In this document: positions 23,469 through 31,901 of the stretch, one piece after another
Layout of the letters: each line of letters starts with the position of its first letter
Numbering within the stretch: the first letter of the stretch is position 1
NCBI RefSeq assembly: GCF_020783655.1
Contig: NZ_JAJGQH010000007.1
Coordinates: 62,001-126,000, forward strand
Direction: 5' to 3'
Source: Xanthomonas melonis
GTDB taxonomy: Bacteria > Pseudomonadota > Gammaproteobacteria > Xanthomonadales > Xanthomonadaceae
DNA length: 64,000 nt
The notes under the pieces: model-generated
What the model saw: only the letters and a program-made list of their open reading frames with translations
The model's database searches: none
What the model was told of the DNA's origin: nothing
Program-made: the position numbers and the translations under genes

Positions 23469-24529
23469 GCCGCCGGCTCGCTGGTGTAATGGCTCTCGCC
23501 GGGCACCAGCAGATCCTGCCGCTGCGCATCGCACACCGCGTAGCTGAAGCCCTTCTGGATCGCGAACGCACCCACCTCGCCACGCTTGTTCATCGCCAGG
23601 AAGCCGACCTGCAGCGTGCGCGTCAACTCCGGTTTGCGTCGGATCAAGCGCATCACCACTTCGCGGCAGGCCTGCGCCGGCGACTTGCCCTGGCGCATCA
23701 TTTCCACCACCGCGAAGCTGCCGACATTGCGGATCACCTCTTCGCCCACACCCGTCGAGGTCGCGCCGCCCACCTCATTGTCCACGTACAGGCCGGCACC
23801 GATGATCGGGCTGTCGCCCACCCGCCCGTGCATCTTCCACGCCATGCCGCTGGTGGTGCATGCCCCGGACAGATTGCCGTGCGCGTCCAGCGCAATCATG
23901 CCGATGGTGTCGTGGTTGTCCTTGCCGCCGGGCAGCTTGGCATCGCGCCAGGCGCGGTTTTCCACGTTGGCCTCCGGCGCGTACTTCGAGGTCTTCAACC
24001 ATTGCTTCCATGCCGCTTCCGAACTCGGCGTCAGCAGGTTGGTCTGCGGAAAGCCCTGCGCAAGTGCGAACTGCCGGGCGCCATCGCCCACCAGCATCAC
24101 GTGCGGGGTCTTTTCCATCACCGCACGCGCCACCGAGATGGCATGCACCACATCTTCCAGCGACGCCACCGCACCGCAGTTGCCCAGGTGATCCATGATG
24201 CAGGCATCCAGCGTCACCCGCCCGTCTCGATCCGGATATCCGCCCAGGCCGACGGTGGGATTGTTCGGGTCGGCCTCGGGCACGCGCACACCGGCCTCCA
24301 CTGCATCCAGCGCCATGCCACCGCTATCGAGAATCTTCCAGGCCTCCTGATTGGCGGCCACGCCGAAATCCCAGGTGGAAATCACCCGCGCAGCGCCCTT
24401 GGGCAGCGCCGCAGGGCGTGCTGCCGTCGTGCCCGCCGCTGCGGCCTGCGCACGCGCGCCCCACCCGGCCAGGCCGGAAGCGATGGCGCCCAGGGTGGCG
24501 CTCTTGAGGAAGTGACGACGTTGGATCAT
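23465..24529 (-). CDS. Tat-exported N4-(beta-N-acetylglucosaminyl)-L-asparaginase (glycosylasparaginase)
   Basis: The 354-residue N-terminal-nucleophile hydrolase has a twin-arginine signal (MIQRRHFLKSATLGAIASG), so it acts in the periplasm. Family blocks are STWDFGVAANQEAW, LDAVEAGV and DACIMDHLGNCGAVASL. In NHDTIGMIALD, Thr208 becomes the nucleophile after autoproteolysis between Asp207 and Thr208; GRVGDSPIIGAGLY and ATSTGVGEE follow. It cleaves the amide bond between GlcNAc and asparagine, the last step in breaking an N-glycopeptide. The start has GGAG about ten bases upstream. It is coupled to cutC by an ATGA overlap and lies about 4 kb beyond nixL on the other strand. Confidence 0.93.
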   Translation of the reverse strand: MIQRRHFLKSATLGAIASGLAGWGARAQAAAAGTTAARPAALPKGAARVISTWDFGVAANQEAWKILDSGGMALDAVEAGVRVPEADPNNPTVGLGGYPDRDGRVTLDACIMDHLGNCGAVASLEDVVHAISVARAVMEKTPHVMLVGDGARQFALAQGFPQTNLLTPSSEAAWKQWLKTSKYAPEANVENRAWRDAKLPGGKDNHDTIGMIALDAHGNLSGACTTSGMAWKMHGRVGDSPIIGAGLYVDNEVGGATSTGVGEEVIRNVGSFAVVEMMRQGKSPAQACREVVMRLIRRKPELTRTLQVGFLAMNKRGEVGAFAIQKGFSYAVCDAQRQDLLVPGESHYTSEPAA

Positions 24530-25273
24530 CCAGGCGAACTCCGTAACGGAAACAGATGCCGCGCACTGCGCCGCAGCCTCCCATCATGCGGCAGCAACGC
24601 TCGCGGATAAACCGCATTACCCCGCGCCTCGATGCGGATTGAGGCATAACGCCCGCGGGCATGATGCGCATCGCCGCGCCTCCTTTCGCAAGGTCGCAGC
24701 TTCGGACAGCGGCTGTTGCTGCAGCCAGCCTGCACGGACGTCGACGCGATGCAGGTCAGTGGACTCGGGCACGCGGATGTCGGCGATGGCTGAGCTGCGC
24801 ACGCGCTGCTGCGTCGATGGCATGTGCCAAGACCTGCCCGCCAATACAGAAGGAAGGCGTCAGGCAAACGAACGACAGCACACCCGGTCCACCGTGTGCA
24901 ATCGCCAGCTGCCAATGAACAAGCGATCTGATCCGTCGACGACACGCCCGCGCGCGGCCCCCAGGACATCACTTGCGTCGATGAAGGGTTGTGCACCAGT
25001 CCGACGCCCCGGCGCGGGCTCGCCACGTACTTCAACCCCCCAGCGCGACTGCGCCCGCCGCGCGTCGCCGAGCCGGATCCGCAAACGCAGCGGACACGGC
25101 CAAGCCACTGCCGCTGACGGTCATTGAGCGCCACGGCAGCGCTTCGAAAAAAAACTGCATCCGTTTAACCCCGTTTGCCGCCTTGGTCCGTTTCACCTGC
25201 AGAGGCGCAGTGCACGGCGACCTCGGGCTGCCCGGTTGTTCACCCATTCGTTCTCGCCACGCAAAGGATTCCC
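24530..25273. other. 744-bp gene-free divergent region
   Basis: I find no gene with a credible ribosome site, composition or homology here. It lies between the divergent glycosylasparaginase and vWA genes and must hold their promoters. The only low-GC stretch is an A-run at about 25149-25156 with GTTTAACC shortly after, about 100 bp upstream of the vWA start, which could be part of that promoter. It is large for this genome and may be decayed sequence. Confidence 0.45.
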
Positions 25274-27034
25274 ATGCCACGTCACAGCCTACTCGCGCTC
25301 GCCTTGCTGCTGAGCGCCTGCTCGCACGAGCCCACCTCACCCGTCGTTGGCGGCCCGCCCGCATCGCCCGACGCAGTGGCGCCGTCACCTTCCACCGACG
25401 AGATCGCATACGCGCCTATTGACCTGCCCATGCCGCCTCCGCCGGTCGCGTACACGCCCGCCCCCCCAGCTCCACCCGTGCACGCGCGGCCCGCACCGAT
25501 GCCTGACGGCACGCTTGCGCGGCAAGCGCCTGCTGCGGCGCTGATGGCACTCCCCGAAAGCCACAGCATGGTCATGCCGGCGCCAGCGGTCGCCCCGGTC
25601 GAGAACCGCGAAACCTACCAGACCCTCAGCGACAACCCGATCGTGCAGGCCGCGGAAAACCCGGTGTCCACCTTCAGCATCGATGTCGATACCGGCAGCT
25701 ACAGCAACGTGCGGCGCTATCTCACCAGTGGCAGCCTGCCGCCGGTGGATGCGGTGCGCGTGGAAGAGATGATCAACTACTTCCGCTACGACGACCCCGC
25801 GCCCCGCGATGGCCAGCCCTTCGCGGTGCGCACCGAACTGGCTCCCGCGCCCTGGAACGGCGAGCACCTGCTGCTGCGCATCGGCATCAATGGACGCGAT
25901 GTCCCGACCACTGCGCTGCCGGCCGCCAATCTGGTGTTCCTGGTCGATGTCTCCGGGTCGATGGACGCGCCCGACAAGCTGCCGTTGCTGCAATCCTCGC
26001 TCAAACTGTTGACGCGCCAGCTGCGCGCGCAGGACCGCATCACGCTAGTTACCTACGCAGGCAGCACCGCGGTCGTGTTGCCGCCCACGCCGGGCGACCA
26101 GCAGGCACGCATCGTCGAAGCCATCGACAGCCTGCAATCCGGTGGTGGCACCGCCGGTGCCAGCGGCATCGAGCTGGCCTACCGCGCCGCACAGCAGAGC
26201 TACCTGCGCGACGGCATCAACCGCATCCTGCTGGCCACCGATGGCGACTTCAATGTCGGCGTCACCGACTTCGATGCGCTCAAGGGCATGGTCGCCTAAA
26301 GGCGGCGTTCCGGCGTGGCGCTGTCCACGCTGGGCTTTGGCACCGGCAACTACAACGACACGCTGATGGAGCAGTTGGCCGATGCCGGCAACGGTGCCTA
26401 CGCCTATATCGACTCGCCACTGGAAGCACGCAAGGTACTGACCCACGAACTGGGCGCCACGCTGGAGACCATCGCGCGCGACGTCAAGATCCAGGTCGAG
26501 TTCAACCCGGCAACGGTGCAGGATTACCGGCTGATCGGCTACGAGAATCGTGCCCTGCGCCGCGAAGACTTCAACAACGACCAGGTCGATGCTGGCGACA
26601 TCGGTGCCGGCCACAGCGTGACCGCGCTGTATGAGATCACCCCGGTCACCAGCACCGCCTCGGTCGATCCGCTGCGCTACGCCGCCAACCTGCTGCGTCC
26701 GGCGGGCAACGCAGACAACGAACTTGCCCACCTCAAGCTGCGCTATAAATTGCCCAGCGCGCACCGCAGCAGCCTGATCGACACCATCATCCGCCGCGAC
26801 CAGCAGGTGGCATTGGATGCCTCCAGCGAGGCCTTCCGGTTCTCTGCGGCCGTGGCCGGTTTCGGCCAGCGCCTGCGCGGTGGCAGCCAACTGCACGGCT
26901 GGGACTTCCCGCAGGTGCGCGCCCTGGCCGCAGGCAGTATCGGCAAGGATCGGAATGGGTATCGCGCCGACTTCCTGCGCATGGTGCAGCAGGCCGAAGC
27001 ACTCGGCAGCCGGCCGGTCGCAACCACGGACTGA
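25274..27034 (+). pseudogene. vWA-domain lipoprotein gene (YfbK type) interrupted by an in-frame TAA
   Basis: The frame reads MPRHSLLALALLLSACSHEP (lipobox LSAC), a Pro-rich linker, the YfbK N-terminal block (TFSIDVDTGSYSNVRRYL), and a von Willebrand A domain with MIDAS VFLVDVSGSMD (about residue 222) and LATDGDFNVG (about 322). At 26297-26299 a TAA stops it after 341 residues. The same frame then continues, without any shift, for 244 residues (SGVALSTLGFGTGNYNDTLM and a C-terminal DUF3520-like domain) to 27034. The break is therefore a nonsense change, not a frameshift. A GTG at 26315 could restart translation. The start has AAAGGA upstream. The gene overlaps the sigma factor start. It could be a recent pseudogene, a split gene, or a sequence error. 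Confidence 0.85.
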
Positions 27035-27636
27035 TGCACGCGGCGGTTGCCTATACTGCGCGCATGCATCCAGCCGATCTTGCGCCGCTGCCCGACGAGG
27101 AGCTCATGCTCCTCGTCGCCAATGGTTTTGTCGAACAACCGGCCACCGAGTTGTTCAAACGCCATAACCGCGCCCTGTTCAACTTCCTGGCCTGGCAGTG
27201 CGAAGGCAATCTGAGCGAGGCCGAAGACCTCGCGCAGAAAACCTGGGTCAAGCTGATGACCCGCTGCAGCGACTATCGTCCCGGGCAGGCCGCCTTCACC
27301 AGTTTCCTGTTCCAGATCGCGCGCAATGCCTGGCTCGACACGCGGCGCAGCGCCTACGTCGCCACCTCGGTGCCGCTGGAAGATCCCCATCTACAGCTGC
27401 CCGACGATGACCTGTCCACCGAGCAACTAGCCATGCTGGGACAGCAGCAACAGCGCGTGCGCGCAGCCGTCATGGCCCTGCCCGATGCGCAACGCGAAGT
27501 GGTGGTCTTGCGCTTCTTCGTCGGGATGGCAGTGGAAGACATCGCGCAGGTGGTGGGCGACGGCTTCGAGACGGTCAAGAGCCGACTGCGCTACGCCTTC
27601 GCCAAACTGCGCCTGAGCCTGGACGCGGTGCAATGA
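27034..27636 (+). CDS. ECF-like RNA polymerase sigma factor
   Basis: The product is up to 200 residues. Sigma region 2 is seen in LFKRHNRALFNFLAWQ and AEDLAQKTWVKLM (about residues 40-85), and region 4 in ALPDAQREVVVLRFFVGM and FETVKSRLRYAFAKL (about 150-195). The ATG at 27034 overlaps the vWA stop as TGATG, which suggests coupling; an in-frame ATG at 27064 would give a 190-residue form and fits the family start better (MHPADLAPLPDEEL). The stop overlaps the next ATG (ATGA). The three genes look like one operon in which the sigma factor would drive an unknown envelope or stress regulon. Confidence 0.88.
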   Translation: MHAAVAYTARMHPADLAPLPDEELMLLVANGFVEQPATELFKRHNRALFNFLAWQCEGNLSEAEDLAQKTWVKLMTRCSDYRPGQAAFTSFLFQIARNAWLDTRRSAYVATSVPLEDPHLQLPDDDLSTEQLAMLGQQQQRVRAAVMALPDAQREVVVLRFFVGMAVEDIAQVVGDGFETVKSRLRYAFAKLRLSLDAVQ

Positions 27637-29414
27637 ACGCGGCCTTCGAACGCTTCCTCGCTGGCGACGACGGCCTGGCTGCACTGTTGCAGGCCCAGCC
27701 GGGCTATCTGCCGCCTGCGCGCATGGATGCCTGGTTTGCACAGGCCGCGCAGCAGGCCGAGCGCGCACGCAACACCGCTACGCAAGACGCCGCACAACGC
27801 GAACCACTCGCGTCGATGGACGCGCAAGTTGCCGCATTGGCTGCGCAATCCGATCAAACGCAGGCCGCGCCGCCAGCAGAAGGCGCGCGCGATGCAGCCT
27901 TGCAAGAAACCGCGCAATTCGAACCGCCATCATCGATGGCTGCGGTGTTTGCTGCTGCAGCCGCGCAGGCCGACCTGTCACAGGCCGCACGGCGCGCCGC
28001 CATCCAGGGGCGCCTTCGTGCGGGCGAGGATGCGGCGCAGGCACTGGGCGCACCCGTGCAGGACGCGACGCGTGCATGGCTGCAGCGGCTTCCGCCGTCC
28101 GCCGGCAGCGACTCCACCGATGGCGATGCACGGTATCGGCACGGCGGCGCTGAAGCGGCTGCGTCGGCCGATGACAGCCAGCCAGCTGCGCATGCTGCGA
28201 GCGTGCAGGTATCCGGTCCTGCAGCGGGCGATTCCACGCACAGCGTGGCCCAGGCCATGGCAACGGCCGAAGTGACGACCAACGCAACAACGCCCGTCGC
28301 TGTGGCAGCAGCCGATGCGCTGCATGCGGCGAAACCGGCGGTGCGGCGCGCGCGCCGGCAACGCTGGATGCCGGCGCTGGCGCTGGCCGCATCGGTTACC
28401 CTGGCCGTGGGTGTCGGGCTGCACTGGCAGGCCACCGCACCGCTGACCGAGCCCCCCATGGAGGCGGCACGCATCGCCGTCCATGAGCCTGCAGACCAGA
28501 CCAATGAACCGCAGGCTGCACCAGTGGCGGCAAGCCCGGCCGGGTCTGGCTCTGCATCTGCATTCGAAGACGGCTTGGTCGCAGAACGCTCGCCGGTGCC
28601 ACCACCATTGGCATCCATGCCACCACCCGTATCGGCAAAGCCCTCAGCCGCATTCGCCGCTCCCCCGAGTCCAGCGCCGTCTGCCCCGCCTGCTCCACCG
28701 GCACCGCCCGCGCCGGTTGCAGCCTTGCCGGAACCGATGGCTGCTGCACCGGCCCCACCGCTGCCTGCAGCCCCGATGGCAGCGATTGCCAACGGCAGCG
28801 CGCAGCAGACCACGCAAGACCGGCCGAACGCAGCGGCGCCCGCCTCGGCACATCTGCCCGGCGCACCCCTGCCGGCAATCGACACCCAGCAGCGATCACT
28901 CGCCGAAGCCGGCAAGTCGCCACCCTCCATCCAGGCTGACAGTGCCACCCCAGCCGCTCAGTCTTCCGGACTGCTACCGCGCATTCCGCCGAAAACGGCT
29001 CTACTGACAGCCCCTGCGGCGCAGCGACGGCCGGCAGACCACACTGCAGCAATGCTGGGCGAAGCAACAGCGGCGCCGGCAGCGGCGTCACAACCGATAT
29101 CGGCCAGCCGGCTTGCGACATCCGACACCGCGCGGCAGCGCGCTGCGTCTGCCGCGGCAGCGCAGGTGCTGCCACTGTCGAGCACTCCAGGCGAATGGAT
29201 CGATCGCCATCTGCGCGCGGGCCATCGCGCGCCGGCCAGGCTGCGTCTCGAAGCCGCCACACCGGATGCACCTGACGTCAGGCGTTGGGCGGACCAGCTG
29301 CGTACCGCCTGCCGCGATCGCGGTTGGTCCACGCAGATCGAGATCGCGTCCAATGCGCAGCTACCGGATGATCGCCTGCGCATCGAAGTGCAGGTCGCCC
29401 CGAGCACCGATTGA
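27633..29414 (+). CDS. Ala/Pro-rich single-pass membrane protein, candidate anti-sigma factor
   Basis: The 593-residue product begins inside the sigma gene's stop codon (ATGA). The first 240 residues are Ala/Gln-rich with three imperfect repeats starting near residues 31, 62 and 102 (MDAWFAQAAQQAERA, MDAQVAALAAQSDQT, MAAVFAAAAAQADLS). A basic stretch and one membrane segment follow at about 246-262 (PALALAASVTLAVGVGL), then a long Pro/Ala-rich periplasmic region and a small folded C-terminal end (LRLEAATPDAPDVRRWADQL). The topology, cytoplasmic N-terminus plus coupling to an ECF sigma factor, suits an anti-sigma factor, but no zinc-binding anti-sigma motif is seen. Function inferred only from layout. 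Confidence 0.7.
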   Translation: MNAAFERFLAGDDGLAALLQAQPGYLPPARMDAWFAQAAQQAERARNTATQDAAQREPLASMDAQVAALAAQSDQTQAAPPAEGARDAALQETAQFEPPSSMAAVFAAAAAQADLSQAARRAAIQGRLRAGEDAAQALGAPVQDATRAWLQRLPPSAGSDSTDGDARYRHGGAEAAASADDSQPAAHAASVQVSGPAAGDSTHSVAQAMATAEVTTNATTPVAVAAADALHAAKPAVRRARRQRWMPALALAASVTLAVGVGLHWQATAPLTEPPMEAARIAVHEPADQTNEPQAAPVAASPAGSGSASAFEDGLVAERSPVPPPLASMPPPVSAKPSAAFAAPPSPAPSAPPAPPAPPAPVAALPEPMAAAPAPPLPAAPMAAIANGSAQQTTQDRPNAAAPASAHLPGAPLPAIDTQQRSLAEAGKSPPSIQADSATPAAQSSGLLPRIPPKTALLTAPAAQRRPADHTAAMLGEATAAPAAASQPISASRLATSDTARQRAASAAAAQVLPLSSTPGEWIDRHLRAGHRAPARLRLEAATPDAPDVRRWADQLRTACRDRGWSTQIEIASNAQLPDDRLRIEVQVAPSTD

Positions 29415-29538
29415 GCCCGGCGCCTGTAGCTGGGTTTCAGACGCCAGCCCGGCAGGCACAGGCCTCGATGCTCGCCAGCAGTGTGCAACGACCAGTAACA
29501 GCAGAGACGTCACAAACTGCCCGCCTTCGCTGCACCGA

Positions 29539-30129
29539 TCAGCCTTCGGCCACCTCACCGTTCTCGCCAGCCTCACCGTCCTCGCGCAACAGGCTGCTCA
29601 GCACGTGGTCGCGCCATATGCCATTCAATTGCAGATAACGCCGTGCGCGGCCTTCGATCTGGAAGCCCAATCGCGCCAGGACCTGCGCGCTGCGCACGTT
29701 ATCGGGCACGTACTGCGCCATCACCCGGTGCAGGCCCAAGGGACCGAACACGAACGCGATGCCCTGCCTGGCGGCCCATTGCATCAGGCCGCGCCCCTGA
29801 TGGGACGCATCCAGGCCGTAACCGAGATGGCAGGCCTGGAACGCACCGCGCTGGATCTGGGTGAAGCCCACCGTGCCGATCACCTGCTGCGCCGCGACCA
29901 GCACCAACTGGAGTTCGCGTTCGCCGGGCACCGAATTGCGATAGGCGATGCACAACCGCCGCCAGCCCTCCGCGGTGTAGAACGCGTCCGGCCGCAGCGG
30001 CATCGCATCGGCCAGATGCGCACGATTGCGCGCGTGATACTCGGCGACCGCAGCCGGATCGACGCTGGCAAGGTCGCAGAGCAGCACACCGTCGGCATGC
30101 CGCCGCGGCAGAAACGCAGGCAAGCTCAT
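29539..30129 (-). CDS. GNAT family N-acetyltransferase (RimJ/RimL type)
   Basis: The 196-residue protein has the RimJ/RimL layout: VIGTVGFTQIQRG, YGLDASHQGRGLMQWAARQGIAF with the acetyl-CoA pyrophosphate loop (Q-G-R-G-L), and HRVMAQYVPDNVRSAQVLARLGF. Members acetylate ribosomal-protein N-termini, other proteins or small amines; the substrate here is not known. The start has GGAGG nine bases before ATG. The C-terminal tail is acidic (EDGEAGENGEVAEG). It lies 79 bp downstream of the Pil-Chp operon on the same strand and may be read through from it, with no clear functional link. Confidence 0.85.
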   Translation of the reverse strand: MSLPAFLPRRHADGVLLCDLASVDPAAVAEYHARNRAHLADAMPLRPDAFYTAEGWRRLCIAYRNSVPGERELQLVLVAAQQVIGTVGFTQIQRGAFQACHLGYGLDASHQGRGLMQWAARQGIAFVFGPLGLHRVMAQYVPDNVRSAQVLARLGFQIEGRARRYLQLNGIWRDHVLSSLLREDGEAGENGEVAEG

Positions 30130-30208
30130 TGCCTGCCTCCATCACCGCGTTGTTGCGCATAGCCGCCTGCGTGAGACACGGCTAAAGCAGAAACCGGGTC
30201 AGCCGTCC

Positions 30209-30688
30209 TCAGGCGGCGTCGGCCGCTGCCAGCGCCTGCGCCACCTGCCACTCGATGGCATCCAGATTCGGCAGCAGTGCACTCTGCTCGCCCAGCAGCA
30301 CGCGCATGTGCACGCCGTCCGGCAGCGCGTCTTCCGAAGCGTCGGCCAACAGTCCGTCGCGCGGCACCGAGATCAGTTGTGGGAACGACGCCGTCAGCAG
30401 GGCGAAGTACGGCAGTGCGGGATTGCCGCCCAGCGCCTTCAGCACGATCACCTTGTTGTTCAGCGCCGCAGGCTCGTCGCCCAGGCCGCTGAGGCGCGCG
30501 AACGACAGCAGCGGCACTTTCCAGCCGTACCAGTCGATGCGCCCCACCACCCAGCGCGGCATGTCCGGCAACGCTTCGACCGCCACGCGCGACATCACCT
30601 CGGCCACCGTGGCGTTGGGCAGCAGCACCCGCTCGTTGCCCGCCTGAATCAGGACGCCGCGGATTTCGTCGTTATTGGCGTAGCTCAT
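30209..30688 (-). CDS. CheW-like scaffold protein (ChpC-like)
   Basis: The 159-residue CheW-domain protein has the blocks VLLPNATVAEVMSR, WYGWKVPLLSFARLSG and IVLKALGGNPALPYFALL. It would link the chemoreceptor to the ChpA kinase in the twitching-motility chemosensory array, alongside the separate CheW protein PilI upstream. It is the last gene of the operon pilG-pilH-pilI-pilJ-chpA-cheB-like-cheW and corresponds to chpC of Pseudomonas by position. No strong ribosome site is seen, which is common inside operons; the gap to the previous gene is 33 bp. Confidence 0.85.
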   Translation of the reverse strand: MSYANNDEIRGVLIQAGNERVLLPNATVAEVMSRVAVEALPDMPRWVVGRIDWYGWKVPLLSFARLSGLGDEPAALNNKVIVLKALGGNPALPYFALLTASFPQLISVPRDGLLADASEDALPDGVHMRVLLGEQSALLPNLDAIEWQVAQALAAADAA

Positions 30689-30721
30689 CGCACTATTCCG
30701 GTCTGAGAGGGAGCGCCCGGC

Positions 30722-31894
30722 TTACGCCGGCCAACGCTGGGCCAGCGCCTGCGCCAACTGCGCAGGATCGGCGATCAAGATGCCCTGGCGCGCCAGACGG
30801 GCGGCAGCGGCGGGGTCATAGCAGCCATCGGCGGACTGACCGGCCAGCCAGGCGCCCTGCCCAGCCAACGCCAGTGCGGCGTCCACCAATGCCTCGTTGG
30901 CGCCGCTGAGCATCAGCACGGCGCTATCGGCGGGCGGCAGCGCGGCGATCAGCCCGGCGGGATCGGTCTGCGCCACGAAGGCCAGCCCGCCTTCATGGCG
31001 TTGCACACCCACACCGTCGCCCAGCACGTAGACCTTGGCCGGCGCAACCGGCTGCCCGGCTTCGCCCAGTTCGACCGGCAACGCGGACACGCGGCCCATC
31101 TGTCGCACCAGGTTGCCGTACTGGCCACCATCGAGGGTCATGCGCACCAGCACGGCGCGCGGAAACTCCGGCGGCAACGCGGCCAACAGCCGACGGATCG
31201 CATCCGGCCCACCGATGCCGGCCATCACCAGCACCGCACCGGTCGGCTCGCCGTTCTGCTCCAGCTCCACCAGCGACAATCCGCCCGTGGACAGCGCGGC
31301 GACGTCAAGCTCGGCACGCGGGCGTGCCACCACGGTGACCTCGTCGACCAGGCCCCAGGTACTGGAATCGCCCAGGGTCGGCGCTGCGGTTTGCTCGGCG
31401 GGCCGGGCGGCATGGGCGAACAAGGCATCGCCCGGCACGCTTTCGAAGGCATGCGCAGCCGCTTCCAGGTGTTGGTCCAGTTGCAGGTCCGAATGCTGCT
31501 GCGGTTCCAGCGCCAGGCCCGGCTCGGGCTGCAGCGACGGCTCGCTTTCGGTGCCCGGCGGCAGCACGTCGGCATGCCCGTGCAGCTTGGCGGCCAGGTG
31601 GCGCACCCAGCGCTGCGCTTCCCAGCCTTCGCGACGCACGGTGAGCTCGGCTTCGTCGAAGATCACCGTCACCCCGGGCAGGTTGAAGGCCGGCTCCAGG
31701 GCTTCGAGCGCGTCTTCGATGGCCGGTTCCAGCGCCACCAGCACCGCCACCGGTTCGGCATCGCGCAAGGTCTGCACGTCCACCGCCGACGGGTCGTCTT
31801 CCAGCACGACCTGGGCGCCGGCCGAGGCCAGCGCCTCGCGCAGACGCTCGCGCGCCTGACCGGGCCGGCCCAGCAAGGCCACCGGAGTTCCCAT
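30722..31894 (-). CDS. CheB-like protein with apparently inactive methylesterase domain (ChpB position)
   Basis: The 390-residue product has an N-terminal receiver-like fold without a clear phosphoacceptor (GTPVALLGRPGQARERL), an acidic Gln-rich linker, and a C-terminal CheB-like domain (VLVMAGIGGPDAIRRLLAAL). Aligned by eye to CheB, the catalytic Ser of GASTGG is Gly (MAGIGG), the His of TQHM is replaced in LVRMTL, and the Asp of TGMGNDG is lost in SGANEAL. It therefore looks like a pseudo-enzyme, perhaps a structural or regulatory part of the Pil-Chp array. The start ATG lies 7 bases after the chpA stop. Confidence 0.78.
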   Translation of the reverse strand: MGTPVALLGRPGQARERLREALASAGAQVVLEDDPSAVDVQTLRDAEPVAVLVALEPAIEDALEALEPAFNLPGVTVIFDEAELTVRREGWEAQRWVRHLAAKLHGHADVLPPGTESEPSLQPEPGLALEPQQHSDLQLDQHLEAAAHAFESVPGDALFAHAARPAEQTAAPTLGDSSTWGLVDEVTVVARPRAELDVAALSTGGLSLVELEQNGEPTGAVLVMAGIGGPDAIRRLLAALPPEFPRAVLVRMTLDGGQYGNLVRQMGRVSALPVELGEAGQPVAPAKVYVLGDGVGVQRHEGGLAFVAQTDPAGLIAALPPADSAVLMLSGANEALVDAALALAGQGAWLAGQSADGCYDPAAAARLARQGILIADPAQLAQALAQRWPA

Positions 31895-31901
31895 TGCGCC
31901 A

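Noticed and set aside
24526..25134. A 202-codon minus-strand frame in the large gap upstream of the glycosylasparaginase gene
   Set aside because: Cys/Arg-rich random-looking translation, no ribosome site, no recognisable motif, and it overlaps the start of a real gene.
26290..26320. Frameshift in the vWA gene
   Set aside because: The two halves lie in the same reading frame with no missing base; the break is a single stop codon.
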